Below, piece by piece: positions 10,501 to 17,781 of a stretch of 64,000 nucleotides of DNA. Positions within the stretch are counted from its first letter, which is position 1. Each line of letters begins with the position of its first letter. Under the pieces are notes generated by a model. The model worked only from the letters and a program-made list of their open reading frames with translations. It was not told the origin of the DNA and did not search any database. Made by a program: the position numbers and the translations under genes. The stretch comes from Herbaspirillum sp. SJZ106 (GTDB taxonomy: Bacteria > Pseudomonadota > Gammaproteobacteria > Burkholderiales > Burkholderiaceae_D), in assembly GCF_006715495.1 (NCBI RefSeq), contig NZ_VFNI01000002.1:124001-188000 (forward strand), written 5' to 3'.

Positions 10501-10715
10501 CGCTGGCCATCGCCTCCGGCGCCGGCTCGGCCAGCCGCCGCGCGATCGGCACCGGGGTCTTGGGCGGCATGATTTCGGCCACCATCCTCGGCCTGTTCTT
10601 CGTGCCGCTGTTCTACTTCGTGATCGGTTCCTGGCTGGACCGCAAGGGCAAGTCCGGGGCCAAGACCGATGAGGGCCGCGGCGACGACCAATCCATGCAA
10701 AAGGAGGGCGTGTGA
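7548..10715 (+). CDS. RND multidrug efflux pump (AcrB/MexB, HAE1 family)
   Basis: A 1055-residue inner-membrane proton antiporter, the usual length for HAE1 pumps. It starts with the canonical MARFFIDRPIFAWVIAIII and has 12 membrane segments and two large periplasmic porter loops. The proton-relay aspartates D409 and D410 are in TM4 (GLLVDDAIVVVENVER), and the conserved lysine is in the TM10 motif (LSAKNAILIVEFAK). It shares an operon with the upstream adaptor and downstream channel and probably exports amphiphilic drugs or biocides. The stop overlaps the next start by one base (TGATG). Confidence 0.97.
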   Translation: MARFFIDRPIFAWVIAIIIMLGGLMSIRSLSLEQYPDIAPPKVNIKATYTGASAKTLEDSVTQVIEQQMKGLDNLQYMSASSSSAGSATVSLTFTAGTNPDVAQMQVQNKLQQVTARLPQAVQNNGVTVTKASTDILMVMSLTSDDPRITAIDIGDFISSTLTDQISRVEGVGDVTAFGTNYAMRVWLDPAKLQKYALMPSDITSALEAQNTEVSAGEIGALPAVPGQQINATITARSKLTTADEFRQIIVKSSSDGSVVKLSDVARVELGGESYQVASQQNGKPSSALAIQLATGANALATADAVKKKMAELEPYFPASMKLKTNIAYDTTPFVRVSLEEVVKTLIEAIVLVVLIMYLFLQNIRATFIPAITVPVVLLGTFGILAMFGYSINTLTMFGLVLAIGLLVDDAIVVVENVERLMNEQKLSPKEATRKSMQEITGALVGIAMVLSAVFIPMAFFGGSTGVIYRQFSITIVSAMALSVMVALTLTPALCATLLKPHAGGHVQQGRFFSWFNRTFDRNAGRYRGGVGGLLRRGKRGLLMYGLIVAAMAVMFMRLPTSFLPEEDQGVLMAQIQLPTGATAEQTGTVVKTVQEYFMNKPEVVDSVLAIVGAGVGGNSQNGARAFIRLKDWSARTGAGQSAAELVRRANADLSKIRGARVFLMNPPAVRGLGQSSGFDLELKDVGGVGHDALVQARDQFLRLARQNPRLANVRTTGLDDTPQLRVTIDDRKADALSISTASINDTMATAMGGTYVNDFLSNGRVKKVYVQGDSAFRMQTEDLNRWYVRNSADQMVPFSAFMSSKWSFGPSLLERYNGVSSFEIVGEPAAGVSSGDAMAEVQNLVAQLPAGVGFEWTGASYQERLSGNQAPMLYAISILFVFLCLAALYESWSVPFAVILAVPLGIVGTVLLTGLFGMSNDVYFQVGLLTTVGLSAKNAILIVEFAKQLHESGKSLWDATLEAVQLRLRPILMTSLAFMMGVLPLAIASGAGSASRRAIGTGVLGGMISATILGLFFVPLFYFVIGSWLDRKGKSGAKTDEGRGDDQSMQKEGV

Positions 10716-12226
10716 TGCAAACGCTCGCTGACAACAACAAGACTTTCCTGCAGCGTTCGGCAATGGCGCTGGCCCTGGCCGCCGCGCTGGCCGGCTGCGC
10801 CAACCTGGCGCCGGACTATGCGCAACCGGCCGCGCCGGTGCCGGCCAACTGGTCGCAAAAGGTGGATGGCAAGCAGATCGTTGCCGCAACCGGCGACCAG
10901 GCGGCAACGAACAATGCGAATGCGGACAGCATCGGCTGGCGCCAGTTCTTCCTCGATCCGCGCCTGCAGCAGGTCATCGCCATGTCGCTGGAGAACAACC
11001 GCGACTTGCGCGTAGCCGCGCTCAATATCGAAAAGGCGCGCGCCCAGTACCGCATTACCGACGCCGACCGCTATCCGGCCGTTTCCGCCACCGGCAGCAG
11101 CACCGCCAGCCGCACGCCGGCGCAGCTCTCCTCCAGCGGCCGCGCCACCGTGTCGCACCAGCAGAGCGTCACGGTCGGCATCAGCGCGTATGAGCTGGAC
11201 TTCTTCGGCCGCCTCAAGAACCTCTCGGATGCGGCGCTGGAAACCTACCAGTACCAGGTCGAGACCCGTCGCAGCACGCACATCAGCCTGGTCGCCGAAG
11301 TGGCCACGGCCTGGCTGACGTTGGCCGCCGACCGCGAGTTGCTCAAACTGGCGCAGGACACGCTGCAAAGCCAGTCGCGCACGTATGAACTGAGCCAGCG
11401 CAGCCATGACATCGGCACCGTCTCCGGCGTCGACCTGGCCAGCCAGGAAGCGACCGTGGAGTCGGCCCGCGCCGATGTGGCCCAGTACACCGCCCAGGTG
11501 GCGCAAGACATCAACGCGCTGCGCCTGATGGCAGGCGCCGACCTGGACGAGGCCCTGCTGCCGCAAGGCTTGCCGCAGACTGCCAGCGTGCTGCTGGAGA
11601 CGCCGGCCGGCTTGCCGTCGGAGGTGTTGCTGCGCCGTCCCGACGTGCTGGCCGCCGAACACACGCTGAAGTCGGCCAATGCCGACATCGGCGCCGCGCG
11701 CGCCGCCTTCTTCCCCAGCATCACGCTGACGGCCGACGGCGGCACCGCCAGCCGCACGCTGGGCGGGCTGTTCAAGCCGGGCAGCGCATCATGGAGCTTT
11801 GTGCCGTCGATCAACCTGCCCATCTTCAATGCCGGCAGCCTGCGCGCAAGCCTCGACTCGGCCAAGATCACGCGCGATATCGATGTGGCCAATTACGAGA
11901 AAGCGGTCCAGACTGCGTTCCGCGAAGTGGCCGATGCGCTGGCGGTGCGCGCCACGCTGGACCAGCGCATGCAGGCGCAAACCAGGGTGGCGGCGGCCAA
12001 CGAGAAATCCTATCGCCTGTCGGAAGCGCGTTACCGCAACGGCATCGACAGTTACCTGACGACGCTGGTGTCGCAACGCTCGCTGTACAGCGCGCAGCAG
12101 ACGCTGATCTCGCTGCGGCTGACCGAGCAGAGCAACCGCATCACGCTCTATAAGGTGCTGGGCGGGGGATGGAATGAACAGAGCCAGCCGCCGCAGGCGG
12201 TTGCGGACGGCAAGAGCGCGTCCTGA
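10715..12226 (+). CDS. RND efflux outer-membrane lipoprotein (OprM family)
   Basis: A 503-residue outer-membrane channel completing the RND operon. The signal carries lipobox LAGC with Cys at residue 28, followed by ANLAPDYAQP. Two OEP repeats follow, with the LLRRPDVLAAEHTLKSANADI motif in the middle. ATG 10715 is preferred over GTG 10712 because the strong GGAGG at 10703-10707 is then 7 nt away. The gene ends just before a strong terminator that closes the three-gene operon. It differs clearly from the NodT-type channel at the left end of the window. Confidence 0.95.
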   Translation: MQTLADNNKTFLQRSAMALALAAALAGCANLAPDYAQPAAPVPANWSQKVDGKQIVAATGDQAATNNANADSIGWRQFFLDPRLQQVIAMSLENNRDLRVAALNIEKARAQYRITDADRYPAVSATGSSTASRTPAQLSSSGRATVSHQQSVTVGISAYELDFFGRLKNLSDAALETYQYQVETRRSTHISLVAEVATAWLTLAADRELLKLAQDTLQSQSRTYELSQRSHDIGTVSGVDLASQEATVESARADVAQYTAQVAQDINALRLMAGADLDEALLPQGLPQTASVLLETPAGLPSEVLLRRPDVLAAEHTLKSANADIGAARAAFFPSITLTADGGTASRTLGGLFKPGSASWSFVPSINLPIFNAGSLRASLDSAKITRDIDVANYEKAVQTAFREVADALAVRATLDQRMQAQTRVAAANEKSYRLSEARYRNGIDSYLTTLVSQRSLYSAQQTLISLRLTEQSNRITLYKVLGGGWNEQSQPPQAVADGKSAS

Positions 12227-12239
12227 CGGCTGCGCCATG

Positions 12240-12284
12240 AAAACGCCCCGCAGGCTGGATTGCCTCCGGCCTGCGGGGCGTTTT
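12240..12284 (+). terminator. Terminator of the RND operon
   Basis: A perfect 16-bp stem, AAAACGCCCCGCAGGC (12240-12255) with GCCTGCGGGGCGTTTT (12269-12284). The flanking A and T runs could let it work on both strands, but no minus-strand gene ends here. Confidence 0.9.
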
Positions 12285-12359
12285 GCCGTCGCCTCGCCGT
12301 CTTGGCCCCGTCGCATTTTTCGGCGATGATCGGGATTTCCCCTCCGGATGATGTTGCCG

Positions 12360-12884
12360 ATGTCCCGTAACGTAGAAATCAAAGCCCGCATACCGGGCAT
12401 TCAAGCCATCCTGCACAAGGTGAAGGGCATTGCCGACCAGGGCCCCATTGAGATTGCGCAGGACGACACCTTTTTCCGCTGCGACGCCGGGCGATTGAAG
12501 CTCCGCCAGTTTTCCGCCGACCGGGGCGAACTGATTTTTTATCGTCGCGCCAATCAGGCCGGCCCCAAGGAATCCTTTTTCGTCCGCACTGCCACCGCCG
12601 AGCCGGCCGTCCTGCGCGAGGCCCTGTCACTGGCTTACGGCGAATCTGGCCGGGTCATCAAGCAGCGCACCCTGTTCCATGCGGGGCGAACCCGTATCCA
12701 TCTGGACCGGGTGCAGGGGCTGGGGGAATTCGTCGAACTTGAAGTGGTGTTATCGGACGGCGATGCCATCGAGGACGGCATCCGCGAAGCGGAAGACATC
12801 ATGCAAAAGCTCGGCATTGAACCTGCGCAACTGATTGAATCGGCTTATGTGGATCTGCTCGGCATGGCGCCCGCGGGCGCCTGA
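12360..12884 (+). CDS. CYTH-domain protein (class IV adenylate cyclase / triphosphatase superfamily)
   Basis: A 174-residue protein that is essentially one CYTH domain. It begins with the diagnostic NVEIKARI strand and has alternating charged beta-strands that would line a triphosphate tunnel (GRLKLRQF, ELIFYRRANQ, RTRIHLDRVQGLGEFVELEVVLSDG). Family members are class IV adenylate cyclases, thiamine-triphosphatases or inorganic triphosphatases; sequence alone does not decide which. ATG 12348 and 12351 are also in frame, but 12360 matches the family start best. It stands alone between the efflux operon and a convergent AHSA1-type gene. Confidence 0.85.
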   Translation: MSRNVEIKARIPGIQAILHKVKGIADQGPIEIAQDDTFFRCDAGRLKLRQFSADRGELIFYRRANQAGPKESFFVRTATAEPAVLREALSLAYGESGRVIKQRTLFHAGRTRIHLDRVQGLGEFVELEVVLSDGDAIEDGIREAEDIMQKLGIEPAQLIESAYVDLLGMAPAGA

Positions 12885-12926
12885 CGGAGGGATCCACTTG
12901 CCGTCGCCGCCAGGCATCGGCCGGCG

Positions 12927-13382
12927 TCAGGCGCCGTCGGGAATCTCCGGATCCGTCAGTTGCGCCAGCAACTGCAGCGATTCCTGCCATCCGGCATAAC
13001 AGAACTCCAGCGGGATCGCCGGCGGGATGCCTTCCTGCACAACGATGAGCTCGCTGCCGGTCAGCACCGGCCGGATCGTTACCGTCACCTTCATTTCGCC
13101 GGGCAGGTTTGGATCGTCGAACTTGTCGGTGTAGACGATGCGTTCACCGGGCACCAGCTCGACATAGGTGCCGCCGAAGGAGTGCGAGCTGCCGGTGCTG
13201 AAATTGGTGAACGACATCTTGTGCGAGCCGCCCACGCGCGCATCCATGTGATGCACCTTGGCGGTAAAGCCATGCGGCGGCAGCCATTTCACCATCGCAT
13301 CGGGATCGAGGAAGGCGCGATAGACGCGCTCGGGCTTGGCGCGCAGGACGCGGTGCAGGCGGACGGTGTTGGGAGTGCTCAT
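12927..13382 (-). CDS. SRPBCC / AHSA1-family protein
   Basis: A 151-residue START-like fold protein related to the Hsp90 activator AHSA1 C-terminal domain. Typical elements are visible: VLRAKPERVYRAFLDPDAMVKWLPP near the N-terminus, the GTYVELVPGERIVYTDKF strand pair, and a C-terminal helix with GWQESLQLLAQL. Such proteins bind hydrophobic ligands or act in stress responses; the actual role is unknown. The start at 13382 is supported by a strong ribosome-binding site (AAGGAGGAAAC). A longer frame extends upstream but has no such site. Confidence 0.87.
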   Translation of the reverse strand: MSTPNTVRLHRVLRAKPERVYRAFLDPDAMVKWLPPHGFTAKVHHMDARVGGSHKMSFTNFSTGSSHSFGGTYVELVPGERIVYTDKFDDPNLPGEMKVTVTIRPVLTGSELIVVQEGIPPAIPLEFCYAGWQESLQLLAQLTDPEIPDGA

Positions 13383-13618
13383 GGGGTGTTTCCTCCTTGA
13401 AGAAAATGGCAAGCGATCCGTGTGTGCGCTTACTGTCGGGCTGACGCCGCGGGACGGATCGTGGCCCTCGGTTCGTCGCCAGACCATATAGTATGCCTGT
13501 GCGTGGCCGGCGCAAACGCGCCGATACGCCGCAAGCACATCCATGCCGCATGCGCCGCCGACTTCACATATCATTCCCCTTATCATTTCCTTTTTCCCGC
13601 GCGAACCTTTTGCCGCCC

Positions 13619-14905
13619 ATGCCTGCTTCCGACGAATTCCCTTTCCCCCGCCACGCCGTCATCATCGGCGCCGGCGCCATCGGCCTGATGAGCGCCATCC
13701 ATGCGCTCGACCAGGGGCTGCAGGTGACCTTGCTGGACTTCAACGAGGCCGGCAGCGAAGAAGCATCGAGCTACGGCAACGCCGGCTGGTTGTCATCGCA
13801 TTCGGTGATTCCGCCGGTGGAGCCGGGGATGTGGAAAAAGGTGCCGGGCTACCTGGCCGATCCGCTGGGGCCGCTGTCGATCCGCTGGCGTTATCTGCCG
13901 CGGCTGATGCCGTGGCTGCTGCGCAATCTGGCCAGCGCGCGGCGTGAGCGCATCCGCGCCACGGCCAGCGCCTTGCGTTCGCTGGCGGTCGATGCGCGGC
14001 TGCTGCACCAGGAAGTGGCGCAACGCGCCGGCGTCGGCCATCTGATCGATACCTCGGGCGTGCTGCATGTCTACCGCTCGCGCCGGCACTTTGAGGCCGA
14101 TGCCTTCGGTTGGGGCGTGCGCCATGAGCTTGGCATCCGGTGGACCGAACTGGAAGGCGAGGCGCTGCGCCGGCGCGAGCCGGATCTCGATCCGGCGTTC
14201 GGGTTTGCCGTGCATGTGGATGAGGCCGGTCATTGCCGCAACCCCGGCGCCTACATGCAGGCGTTGGAGGCCTATGCGCGCGCACGGGGCGCGCGCCGGG
14301 TACAGGGGCGCGCCACCGGTTTCCGCATCGAAGAGGGACGCCTGAAGGCGGTGCTGACCGGGGATGGCGAACTTGCCTGCGACGCCGCCGTGATTTCAGC
14401 CGGCGCGCGTTCCGGGCAGCTGGCCGCCGCGGCCGGCGACCGCGTGCAGCTGGAGAGCGAACGCGGCTACCACGCCAGCATCGCCGGTCATGCGCAGCAA
14501 GCCACTGCGCGCACGCCGATGATGGTGTCCGAATTCAAGGTCATCGCCACCCAGATGGACGGCGGCTTGCGCATTGCCGGCCAGGTCGAGTTCGCCTCGT
14601 TCGAGGCCGCGCCCGATTGGCGGCGCGGCGAGATCATGCGCGACATCGCGTTGAAACTGTTCCCGGGATTGCCGCGCGAGCTGCCGGCAGCGGATGTGAA
14701 ATTCTGGCTGGGCCGCCGCCCCAGCACGCCCGACGGCATGCCCTGCATCGGCTATGCCAGCGCCAGCCGCGATATCGTCCATGCCTACGGCCATGGCCAT
14801 ATCGGCCTGGGATGTTCGGCGCGCACCGGGCGCATCGTGGCGCAATTGCTGGCGGGACAGGAACCGGAGATCGACCTGGCGCCGTTCAGTCCACAGCGGT
14901 TCTGA
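13619..14905 (+). CDS. FAD-dependent amino-acid oxidase/dehydrogenase (DadA-like)
   Basis: A 428-residue DAO-fold flavoprotein. The FAD-binding Rossmann motif is at residues 13-25 (AVIIGAGAIGLMSA, GxGxxG at 17-22), followed by SSYGNAGWLSSHSVIPPVEPGM, typical of D-amino-acid dehydrogenase DadA. The C-terminal FAD contact is GHGHIGLGCSARTGRIVAQLL. It probably oxidises a D-amino acid or related amine at the inner membrane face. An upstream extension to 13493 is open but basic and unlike the family, so the start was placed at 13619. The neighbours do not define the substrate. Confidence 0.88.
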   Translation: MPASDEFPFPRHAVIIGAGAIGLMSAIHALDQGLQVTLLDFNEAGSEEASSYGNAGWLSSHSVIPPVEPGMWKKVPGYLADPLGPLSIRWRYLPRLMPWLLRNLASARRERIRATASALRSLAVDARLLHQEVAQRAGVGHLIDTSGVLHVYRSRRHFEADAFGWGVRHELGIRWTELEGEALRRREPDLDPAFGFAVHVDEAGHCRNPGAYMQALEAYARARGARRVQGRATGFRIEEGRLKAVLTGDGELACDAAVISAGARSGQLAAAAGDRVQLESERGYHASIAGHAQQATARTPMMVSEFKVIATQMDGGLRIAGQVEFASFEAAPDWRRGEIMRDIALKLFPGLPRELPAADVKFWLGRRPSTPDGMPCIGYASASRDIVHAYGHGHIGLGCSARTGRIVAQLLAGQEPEIDLAPFSPQRF

Positions 14906-14922
14906 GAGATGGTTCCGATACT

Positions 14923-15024
14923 TCAGAATGAAATGTCTTGCGCGGCCTTGACGGTCGTGCGCACGCCATACGCGCCGAGGTTGGACGTGTGGGCGGATCC
15001 GTACAGATAGTCACGGATTCGCAT
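14923..15024 (-). CDS. Possible 33-residue ORF or gene remnant
   Basis: A short minus-strand frame begins MRIRDYLYGSAHTSNLG and ends KAAQDISF, immediately downstream of the flavin monooxygenase gene. Its composition looks protein-like and reads like the C-terminus of a larger protein. No strong ribosome-binding site is visible. I do not recognise a family. It may be the residue of a deleted third gene of the monooxygenase operon. Confidence 0.3.
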   Translation of the reverse strand: MRIRDYLYGSAHTSNLGAYGVRTTVKAAQDISF

Positions 15025-15042
15025 CTGTCCCGGCCCTGATCT

Positions 15043-16341
15043 TCATTGCGCCAGATGGTCGCGCAAATGCCTGCCGCGATATTCCTTGCGGAACAATCCC
15101 CGCCGCTGCAATTCCGGCACCACCTTGGCCGCGAAGTCATCGAAGCCGTAAGGCAGGTGCGAGGGCGAGATGACGAAGCCGTCGGCGCCGCCCTGCTTGA
15201 CGATATGCTCCAGCCAGTCGGCGATATCGGCCGCGGTGCCGGCCACTTGCGGCGTCAGCACCCCTTGCGCGTAGAGGCGGCCGGCATCGGCCAGCGTGAG
15301 CTGGCGCTCGGCCGAGATTTCCCTGAGCAGTTTGAACAGGCCCTGGATGCCGCCCACCTGCACATCGCCGATGGGCGCCTCCAGCGCATAGGCGGAGAAG
15401 TCCACGTTCATGTGGCTGGACAAGGTCGACAGCCCGACCAGCGGGTCGGCCAGGGCGTTGGCCTCTTCACGCAACTGCTCTGCATGCGCGCGCGACTGGC
15501 CGACGAAGGGCATGACGGCGGACAGGATCCTGATGTCTTGCGGGCGGCGGCCGAACTTGCCGGCGCGGCCCTTGAGGTCGTCGTAGAAGCGTTGCATGCG
15601 CGCCAGGTCGGGCTGGATGTTGAACACCACTTCGGCCCAGCGCGCGGCGAAGTCCTGGCCGCGATCGGAGGAACCGGCCTGGATGATCACCGGGCTGCGT
15701 TGCGGCGAGGCCGGGATGTTGAGCGGGCCGCGCACATTGAAATGCGTACCGGCGTGGTCGATGGCCTCGACCTTGCCGGCGTCGGCATAGCGGCCGTCGG
15801 CGCCAAACTGCAAGGCGTCGGGTTGCCAGCTGTGCCACAGCTTGTGGGCGACGTCGAGGAATTCGTCGGCGCGGTCGTAGCGCACGTCATGCGGCAGCGT
15901 TTCCTTCAGGCCGAAGTTGTCGGCCTCGCCCTGGTTGACCGAGGTCACCACGTTCCAGGCGGCGCGTCCGCCGGAAAGGTGATCCAGCGTGGCGAATTCG
16001 CGCGCCAGGCTGTAGGGCTGCGAATAGGTGGTGGAGCGCGTGGCGCCCAGGCCGATGCGTTCGGTGACCGCCGCCAGCGCGCCGAGGATGGGCAACGGAT
16101 CCAGCCGCGTGGCGTCCTGGTCGCCGGTGGCGATACCGTGGCGGTGGCTTTCGCCGTAGCGCGTCGACACCGCCAGCCGGTCGGCGAAGAACAGCAGGTC
16201 GAAATTGGCGCGCTCCAGCGTCTGCGCGATGTGGCGGTAATAGTCCAGCTGCAGGAAGCCGCCGGGGTTGCTTTGTGGATGCCGCCACAGCGCCTGGCTG
16301 TGGGCGGCATTGCCGGCGATCAGGAAGGCGGCCAGGTGCAT
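15043..16341 (-). CDS. FMN-dependent monooxygenase, NtaA/SnaA/DszA family
   Basis: A 432-residue bacterial-luciferase-fold enzyme of the class that uses reduced FMN to oxidise compounds such as nitrilotriacetate, sulfones or dimethyl sulfone. Family marks are the N-terminal HLAAFLIAG, the FDLLFFADRLAV strand, DPLPILGALAAVTERIGLG, the signature RAAWNVVTSVNQGEADNFG, and SPVIIQAGSSDRGQDFAARWAEVVF. A GTG at 16350 is an alternative start. It lies 12 bp behind an SsuA-like binding-protein gene, which suggests uptake and oxidation of an organosulfur or related compound. No flavin reductase gene is adjacent. Confidence 0.9.
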   Translation of the reverse strand: MHLAAFLIAGNAAHSQALWRHPQSNPGGFLQLDYYRHIAQTLERANFDLLFFADRLAVSTRYGESHRHGIATGDQDATRLDPLPILGALAAVTERIGLGATRSTTYSQPYSLAREFATLDHLSGGRAAWNVVTSVNQGEADNFGLKETLPHDVRYDRADEFLDVAHKLWHSWQPDALQFGADGRYADAGKVEAIDHAGTHFNVRGPLNIPASPQRSPVIIQAGSSDRGQDFAARWAEVVFNIQPDLARMQRFYDDLKGRAGKFGRRPQDIRILSAVMPFVGQSRAHAEQLREEANALADPLVGLSTLSSHMNVDFSAYALEAPIGDVQVGGIQGLFKLLREISAERQLTLADAGRLYAQGVLTPQVAGTAADIADWLEHIVKQGGADGFVISPSHLPYGFDDFAAKVVPELQRRGLFRKEYRGRHLRDHLAQ

Positions 16342-16353
16342 TAGAGACACTCT

Positions 16354-17325
16354 TTAGACCAGCACTTCGGGGTAGACATTGTCCTGCACCCGCACCGCGC
16401 TTTTCAGCAGGCCGAGCTTGAGGAAGGCGTCGGCGATCTGCTGCTGTTCGGCGACGATGCCGGCATCGACCGCCACCGTGGTGTAGTTGCGGCGCTCGGT
16501 GGCCAGCTTCAGCACCTTGGGATCGACGCCCAGTTGCGGCGCCAGCAGGTCGGCGGTTTCCTGCGGATGCGCCTGGGTCCAGGCGTTGGCCTTCTTCAGT
16601 TCGGCGAACAGCGTGCGCACGATGTCCTTGTTCTGGTCGACGAACTTCGGCACGGCCAGGTGGAAGGTGCGGTTGTTGGACAGTCCGCTGCCGTCGCGCA
16701 GGATGCGCGGACGGGTCGTGATCTCCTGGCCGGCGAGGAAGGGATCCCACAGCGTGGCGGCGTCGACGTTGCCGGACTGGAAGGCCGCGCGCACGTCGGC
16801 GGCGTTGGTGACGTAGACCGGTTCGATATCGTTGTAGCTCAGGCCCACCTCTTCCAATGCCTTGAGCAGCAGGAACTGCACGTTCCAGCCGCGCCCGGTG
16901 GCGACCTTCTTGCCCTTGAGGTCCTTCACCGTGCGGATCGGCGAATCCTGGGCCACGAAGATGGCGATGCCCTTGGGATACGGTTGCTCGGCGCCGAGGT
17001 AGACCGCGTTCACGCCCGAAGCGTTGGCGAACACCGATGGCGTATCGGCGGCATGGCCGAAATCGATGGCGCTGGCATTGAGCGCTTCGGTCAGTTGCGG
17101 GCCGGCCGCGAACTCGAACCATTTCACCGACCAGCCGCGCGGCTGCAGCGCCTGCTCCAGCTGGCCGGTGCCCTTGAGGATATTGAGCGTGTTGAACTTC
17201 TGGTAACCGATGCGCAAGACCTTGTCCTGCGCCGCCCGCACCAGCGGCGCGCCGCCGGCCAGCGCACTGGCCGCCAGGCCTTGCAGCAGCAGGCGCCGCT
17301 TGAGATTGTGTTGTCCGCCGTTCAT
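16354..17325 (-). CDS. Aliphatic-sulfonate-type ABC substrate-binding protein (SsuA family)
   Basis: A 323-residue periplasmic binding protein. The signal contains a twin arginine (LKRRLLLQGLAASALAGG), cleaved near residue 30. The mature part opens with the family-typical LRIGYQKFNTLNILKGTGQLEQ and carries SAIDFGHAADTPSVFANASG and KVATGRGWNVQFLLLKALEE. The start at 17325 has AAGGGG 7 nt upstream. No permease or ATPase gene is adjacent, so it must use a transporter encoded elsewhere or be part of a reduced cluster with the monooxygenase downstream. Sulfur-starvation control is likely but not visible. Confidence 0.9.
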   Translation of the reverse strand: MNGGQHNLKRRLLLQGLAASALAGGAPLVRAAQDKVLRIGYQKFNTLNILKGTGQLEQALQPRGWSVKWFEFAAGPQLTEALNASAIDFGHAADTPSVFANASGVNAVYLGAEQPYPKGIAIFVAQDSPIRTVKDLKGKKVATGRGWNVQFLLLKALEEVGLSYNDIEPVYVTNAADVRAAFQSGNVDAATLWDPFLAGQEITTRPRILRDGSGLSNNRTFHLAVPKFVDQNKDIVRTLFAELKKANAWTQAHPQETADLLAPQLGVDPKVLKLATERRNYTTVAVDAGIVAEQQQIADAFLKLGLLKSAVRVQDNVYPEVLV

Positions 17326-17545
17326 GCCCGATCCCCTTTTGTCATCCAAAAGGCAACAGGGTAGGCAACGGCGGGGCGCGCGGGAAGGAAGAATTCCGCA
17401 GTTGCAAATGCGAAATTATTTGTAGCCAGCCCGGCAATACCTTTCAGGCCCATTGCTTTTATGCCACTGCGGCAATTTGTCCCATTGCCGGAAGGCCTGG
17501 GTGTTTTTAAAATGACGCTTCTTCATCGCATCCCTTCTTTTTCCC

Positions 17546-17734
17546 ATGACCGCATTGTTCGACCGCGTGGAAGCATTCGTGCGCAAGGCTTCAGGATGGC
17601 ACATCGTGCTGGCCCTGCTGCTGGTGTGCGGCCTGTTGTGCTGGGCGGTCTGGGTATGGGCTACCGGCGAGGGCCGGACGCCTTTCGCCATGTTCGACTT
17701 CTGCATCACGCCGCCGGCAGCCGCCGGGAAGTAA
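17546..17734 (+). CDS. Small single-pass membrane protein, hypothetical
   Basis: A 62-residue frame with an amphipathic N-terminus (MTALFDRVEAFVRKASG), one clear membrane segment at about residues 19-39 (IVLALLLVCGLLCWAVWVWA) and a short C-terminal tail. The ribosome-binding site is poor. It sits alone in the divergent region between the SsuA-like gene and the SNF2 helicase. I do not recognise a family. Confidence 0.45.
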   Translation: MTALFDRVEAFVRKASGWHIVLALLLVCGLLCWAVWVWATGEGRTPFAMFDFCITPPAAAGK

Positions 17735-17781
17735 ACGTCGTCAGCCGTTAAAATGGGCGCTCGTTTTGCTGACGAGGCCGC

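Noticed and set aside
6300..10907. Very long minus-strand open frame (over 1500 codons) opposite the RND operon
   Set aside because: It is His/Arg/Gly-rich with no domain signs and is the mirror of strongly biased codons in the RND genes; the plus-strand genes explain the DNA fully.
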